NCBI GenBank assembly: GCA_019155185.1
Contig: CM032805.1
Coordinates: 16,335,942-16,399,941, forward strand
Direction of reading: 5' to 3'
Origin: Beaufortia kweichowensis
Taxonomy: Eukaryota; Chordata; Actinopteri; Cypriniformes; Gastromyzontidae
DNA: 64,000 nucleotides
In this document: piece by piece, positions 55,401-61,400 of the stretch
Position numbering within the stretch: position 1 is the stretch's first letter
Layout: the number at the start of each line of letters is the position of its first letter
The notes under the pieces: generated by a model
What the model saw: only the letters and a program-made list of their open reading frames with translations
Told to the model about the DNA's origin: nothing
The model's database searches: none
Position numbers and translations under genes: made by a program

Positions 55401-58400
55401 TCCTCAACCACAAGATCTTGCTTACATCAGCAGAAAAGAAAAAGCTGTTTAAAGGTGTAGAAATTACATTTTGATGAAAACTAACAAAATATTTTGCTTT
55501 TTAAGTGCCTACACTGAAAAAATATAAACTCCTTACTTAGTATTTCTGTCTTTATCCAAAGATATTAAGTCAGATTTTATAAAAAGTATCAGATTTAGGT
55601 GAGTTTAGGGTTAAAACAAGCAAAAATATCTAAAATAACAGCACAAATTAAAACACATAAACTTATGAAGTAAGAGGTAAACCTTAATTTAAGTTTATTT
55701 TTCTTACCCCATTGGCAGATCTTTTTAGCTTGTTTTAAGCTCTACCTAAGCTTTAACAATTTTCTTGCTTATCAAGAAAATGTTTCCTGATTTGATCATT
55801 TTTAGATATTTTTATACTGCAAAACGAGACAAAATATTAAGTCAGCAATTCATTGTTTGCCTTGTAATAAAATCACTCTCTCAGTCAGTGAATAGATTCG
55901 TTCATGTTTTCTGCAGGAGTTTGGTGAGCATCTTCAAAGCAGACAGAGTATTCTGACTAAAATGACAGAGCTTGTGAGTAAACTGACAGATGGGAAAGAG
56001 TCTCCTGAGCACACAGAGATTGGTCGATTGAGTCATGCGTGGCTAGAACTGTGTCATCAGGCCAACAAACTACAAACACAAAGAGAAGAAGATCTACAGA
56101 GGACTAAAGAGTATCACGACTGCATCACTGCAATGGAAGCACTGTTTGAGCAAGTGTCTAAGGAATGGGACAACTTGGCCAGGTACAGTCCTTATGTGCT
56201 TACAGACTTTATTCGGTTTAGTTTGCAAGTAAAATAGAACACATAACGATGCTGCCTTCTTAGATACCCTCTTTTGCAAATGTAAATTGTGAGCTAATCT
56301 AATATCATCTTATTCATGTTCTTCAAGAACTGATGCCGAGAGCTCATCCGATCATTTGGAAGCCCTTCGGAAACTCTCAATCGTCTTGAAAGAAAAGAAA
56401 AGCACCCTTGAAGACCTCAAAGACCAGAAGCAAAAGGTGATGTACCATCTAAACCTGGATGACAAAGAGCTGGTGAAGGAGCAGATCGGACACTTCGAGC
56501 AGCGATGGGCCCATCTAGAGAGCCTCATTGAAAGAAAGATCCAAGACTCCATCGTGACCCTGGAAGACATGGGCCAAGTCGAGGCCCGTTTGAGGGAAGC
56601 TCGTGAATGGGCCGAGGAACAGCAGCCCGCTCTTTCTGAAGCCATGAAGATGAGTCCTCCACCTGAGCTGGCGCAGAGTTTCCTCTTCGATCATCTGAGC
56701 ATTTGCAGCGAGCTGGAGGCCAAGCAGCTTCTCTTAGCCCAGGCTATGAGCGACGCAGACAGGGTTTTAGCACATCTGGGGTTAAACGAAAGGCAGCGAT
56801 TGCAGTCTTTGATATCAGACACTCAAGCAGAGGTGGAGTCGCTGAGCGTCAAAGTGGCCCAACGCAGAAAACATCTCAGTAAAGCCTTCACCGAACGGAC
56901 TCAGTTTTTGCTGGCCGTGAGTCAAGCCATAACCTGGGTCCAACAGAATGAGAAGAAAGCACAAGCCGACGAATACATAGCCTTACTTCCAGACGACCTG
57001 TCTAAGCAGGTGAGAACTTGCCGAAACATCCAGAGCAGCCTGAGAGCTTACCAGAGCGAACTGACCTCGCTGTGGTCCCAAGGCCGGGATCTGATGAAAG
57101 ATGCCACAGAGGAAGAGAAATCAGAGATGCTAAACAAACTCCAGGAACTCCAAAATATCTTTGAAGTTGCTCTCCAGAAATGTAGCCAAAGACTTCAAGA
57201 ACTGGAAAAAGTTTTGGTATCCAGAAAATACTTCAAAGCAGATCTCGAGAAAATATGTCAATGGTTGAAGCAAGCAGATATCGTGACATTTCCAGAGATA
57301 AACTTAATGAACGGAGATGCCGAACTGAGCTCGCAACTTACAAAATACCAACAAATATTGGATCAGGCGATGGAGTATGAGAATCTCCTGCTTACAGTGC
57401 AAAGAACCGGTCAGGAAATACTTCCAACGCTGAACGAAGTGGATCATTGTTACTTAGATGAGAAATTAATCGCTCTTCCCCAACAGTACAATAATATTTT
57501 GGCACTTGCCAAAGAGAAGCAAGAGAAAATACAACAGGCCATTCTGGCTCGACAAGAGTACGCCTCCTTTATTGATGTGACCCACAAAGCGTTAAAAGAA
57601 CTCGAGGAACAGTTTCATAATCTAGGGATGCAGACCGTTGGTCTCAAGACAGAAGAAGTCGTCAGCCTTCAAGAGGATTATAAAGCACTCCTCGAGGAGC
57701 TCACCAACCTCGGACAAGCCGTCAGTGAGCTTAACCAGAAAAAAGAAGGTTTCCGGAGTACAGGTCAACCATGGAGACCCGAAGAAATGACCCAACTGGT
57801 CAGTCTTTATAATGGACTTAAAAGATTGATCGAACAGAGGGTTGAACATCTTGACGATACTCTTGAATCCTTCGAAGACCATCAAGCCATGGCCATGCAG
57901 GTCGACTCCGAGCTGAAGGCCACCAAAGAGCAACTGGTAAAGGTCAATGCTGAGACGCAGTCCGCTGAAGAACGATTGAAGAACTATCACGCCTTGGCCG
58001 CTAGTCTTCAAGGTGCCAGCTCTCACCTCACCCGACTCATGGAGCAGATGGATAACTTGGCATCTCACATGAATCCGGCAGCCCACGAGACATCGAAGCA
58101 ACGCGTGGTCTCCTGGCAGGACGAACTGCAGTCCCTGCAGTCGTCAGTTGGGGAATTGATCGTCGAGTGTGAGAACAGGTTTGTCCAGAGTAAAGACTTT
58201 GAAACCGAAGTCAATCGGACGTTAACGTGGCTTCAGCAGATCAGAGATGAACTTGGATCCGCGGTGGTGGTAGACGTCAAGGTTGAGAAAGTCCAGGAGG
58301 AGATCAGGAAGCAACAGATCATGCAAGAAGAAGTGCAGTCGCGGTTGAGGATCGTGGCGGCTCTGAGCACCAGAGAGAAACAGAAGTACACCAGTGCCAA

Positions 58401-61400
58401 TGAGCTCGTACCTGCTCACGTCGACTCCAGTTTACAAGAGATGGCCAAACTAGAGGCAGATGTCCAGCGTGCCCTCAGCTGCAAACAGGCAAGACCTTAT
58501 GCAAAATTGTGAAAAGTGCCAAAGAAATAAAAAACTGTATTGAATTAAAATGAAACACATAATAATAAACCACATCTTCTCTTTTAGATTACACTAGAAC
58601 AGGCGCTTGTCTTGTGTCAGAAGTATCACTCCAGAATGCAGACGGCATGCGAGTGGTTGGAGGACGCTGTGGGTTTTCTACAGCAGGCCAGTCTCGGGGT
58701 GGATGTGGAGAACTATGAAGAATGTCTGAGACAACAGGAAGACATCATGGCCACCGAGCAAGAGTTCCTGGGTGTTCTCGAGGAGCTGGAATCTTTACCT
58801 CCTCAACTAGAGAACCTGGTGAACCCAACAGCTAAAGAACAGCTTCGACTCAGTGTGGAGTCTGCACAACAGAGAGGAGTGGAGGTCAGAGATCAGCTAC
58901 AGTGTCATCAAGACGTCTTAAACAGGTACACTTCTGTACACAATGCATGTTTCAACATTACAACATTTGTATATTATAGCAAGACACACTTAAATCTAGT
59001 TAAAAGTGTATTAAATCAAGCAACGAAAACAAACTTTACAAGAGTTTTTGAAAGTAGCATAATATCTATTTATCTAAAACTACACCAAAATGCCTAAAAT
59101 TATAAGCACAATTTTTTTAGTAATTGTTGAAAAGACATTTACATCATTTGCATTTAGGCATTTAGTTGACGCTTTTATCCAAAGCAAATATTAGGAGACA
59201 AAAGATTGCTCAAAACCTAAATTTAGTTTGTTTTTACCTTAAAAAGAGATTAAAAAGAGATGAGAAAAATCAGACTTAAGATTGGATTAAAGAATTATGA
59301 AAAATAAGACATATTTCTATAATGAGTTAAGACATTATGACATTATACACTGTACAATGTTAACTGTTCAGCAGTTGATATAAAGCAATTCTCAGTCTTT
59401 TTAAATGTTTTTGAAATGAGAATGTTTAGTATATCTTTATCTTAAAATTATATATTATGCTTAAAAATGTATGTTTAAAAAAGCAGAAATATCTACCAAT
59501 GGTGTAGGAAAAAAGTACTTAAAGGGATAGTTCACCCAAAAATATATCATAATTTTTCACCGCTATGTCATTCAAACCCTGTATATTAATCTTTTTTTGT
59601 GGAACACAAAAGAAGATATTTTGCAAAACGCTGGTTACCAGCACCCATTGACTTCCATTGAACCTTGTGTCTATACTATGAAAGTGAATGGGTGCCGGTA
59701 ACCAACGTTTTGCAAAATGTCTTCTTCTCTGTTCTGCTGAAGCAAGAAAGTCATACAGGTTTGACATGACATGAGGGTGAGTAAATAATATTTTTGGGGT
59801 GAACTATCCCTTTATTAAAGACTTCATTCAAGTTTATTTTTCTTACCTCAGTGGCACATATTTTTGCTTCGTTTTAAGCATAAACTCACCTAAATTATAT
59901 ACCTTTTCCTTGAAACAAACTCCAAAAAATGTGTCCTGATTTAAGACTTTATAGACATTTGTACTGCAAAACAAGACAAAAAAAGTCTTTTTGCAGTGTA
60001 CTGGTAAACCAGCAACTGTGTTGTACGGTAGTTTGTTCTTTTTATTATTCTTCAAATATTATTACACTTGTTCCTTCAGCTGTGTTGCCCAGTGGAACAC
60101 GTATCAGGAATCCCGACAGACCGTCATTGAGCTGATGAATGAGGCAGAGAAGAAACTGACAGAGTTTTCCACAGCTAAAGCTGCGACCAGCCAGGAAGCT
60201 GAAGAAAAACTCAGAAGTCATAAGGTGAAAAAAAACAAGCGTGTTTTAGTTTTCAATGCTTCTTTTGGTTGAAGTTCTTACAAACCGTTTTTATCTTTGT
60301 CCTGCAGTCGCTGGTGTCCATGGTGAGCAGTTTCCAGGAAAAGCTGACCGGTTTGGAGGAACAAGCGTCTCAGTTGGAGCAGATTGGCAGTGACGCTTCT
60401 AAAGCCACTATAAGTCGATCCATGACCACGGTGTGGCAGCGCTGGACCAGATTACGCAGCGTAGGACGAGGCCAAGAGAGGGTGTTGGAGGATACGGCTC
60501 ATGAATGGAGGACGTTTAGGGAAAAGGTGTCGCTTTTGCTTTAACAAAACGGTTCGCAGATTTTCAGGTTTTTCAAGTTTTAACATTTTGGATCCGTGTC
60601 GTTCAGATGATGAAGGTGAGAGCCGCAGTTGAAGAACTGAAGAACCGTGTCCCCGAATGCACCGCAGAGAAAGCCTCCAAAGCAACGCTGCAGTCACATC
60701 TGGACCAGTACGAACTGGTCAGTCAGGACCTGGAGAGAGAGATATCATCTCTAACCCTCCTACGACAGTACGCGCTCAGCCTGCTGCACGACGTGGAGGT
60801 GTCCGTGCCCACGTCCGATCACGATCAATTGCCAAGTATGAAGGAGATCAAAACGGCTCAAGATCAACTGGAAAGGTACTTAGATTTACTTTGTTCACAG
60901 TTACAGCGTTAATGACATCAACTCATCTTTAATCCTCTTTCTCGTAGTCTCCTACAGAAGGCCAGGACGGGAAAGAGTCGAGTTCAGCAGGAGCTGACAG
61001 ACAGGGAGGGTGTGGAGAGAGGATTGAGTCTGGTCAAAAGCTGGATCCAGGACTCCAGAGAACTTCTGCTGAACCCCACATCTGATCTCGACATACTAAC
61101 ACAAGAAATGGAGGTCAGTTTCCTACACACTGATGTTGTTTATACTGTATACTTTTCTATTTCACTATTTACAATCCAATCTTATTCAAATCATGATAAA
61201 CTATATATTAATAGAAAGGTCTAAGACTCAAGAATAAATATTTTACAATAAACATAAACAAAAAAATGAATCTTTTTTTTTTTAATTCAATATCTACAAT
61301 TTAAAAAAATATTTCATTATTATTTAATTTCATACTCAATATGTGCAGTTACAGTTAAAAAAGTATTCATGATATTCTTTTGGGGTTTGGACACATATAT

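Noticed and set aside
57622..58101. 159-codon minus-strand ORF opposite exon 77
   Set aside because: Antisense shadow; the plus strand encodes conserved nesprin-1 sequence throughout.
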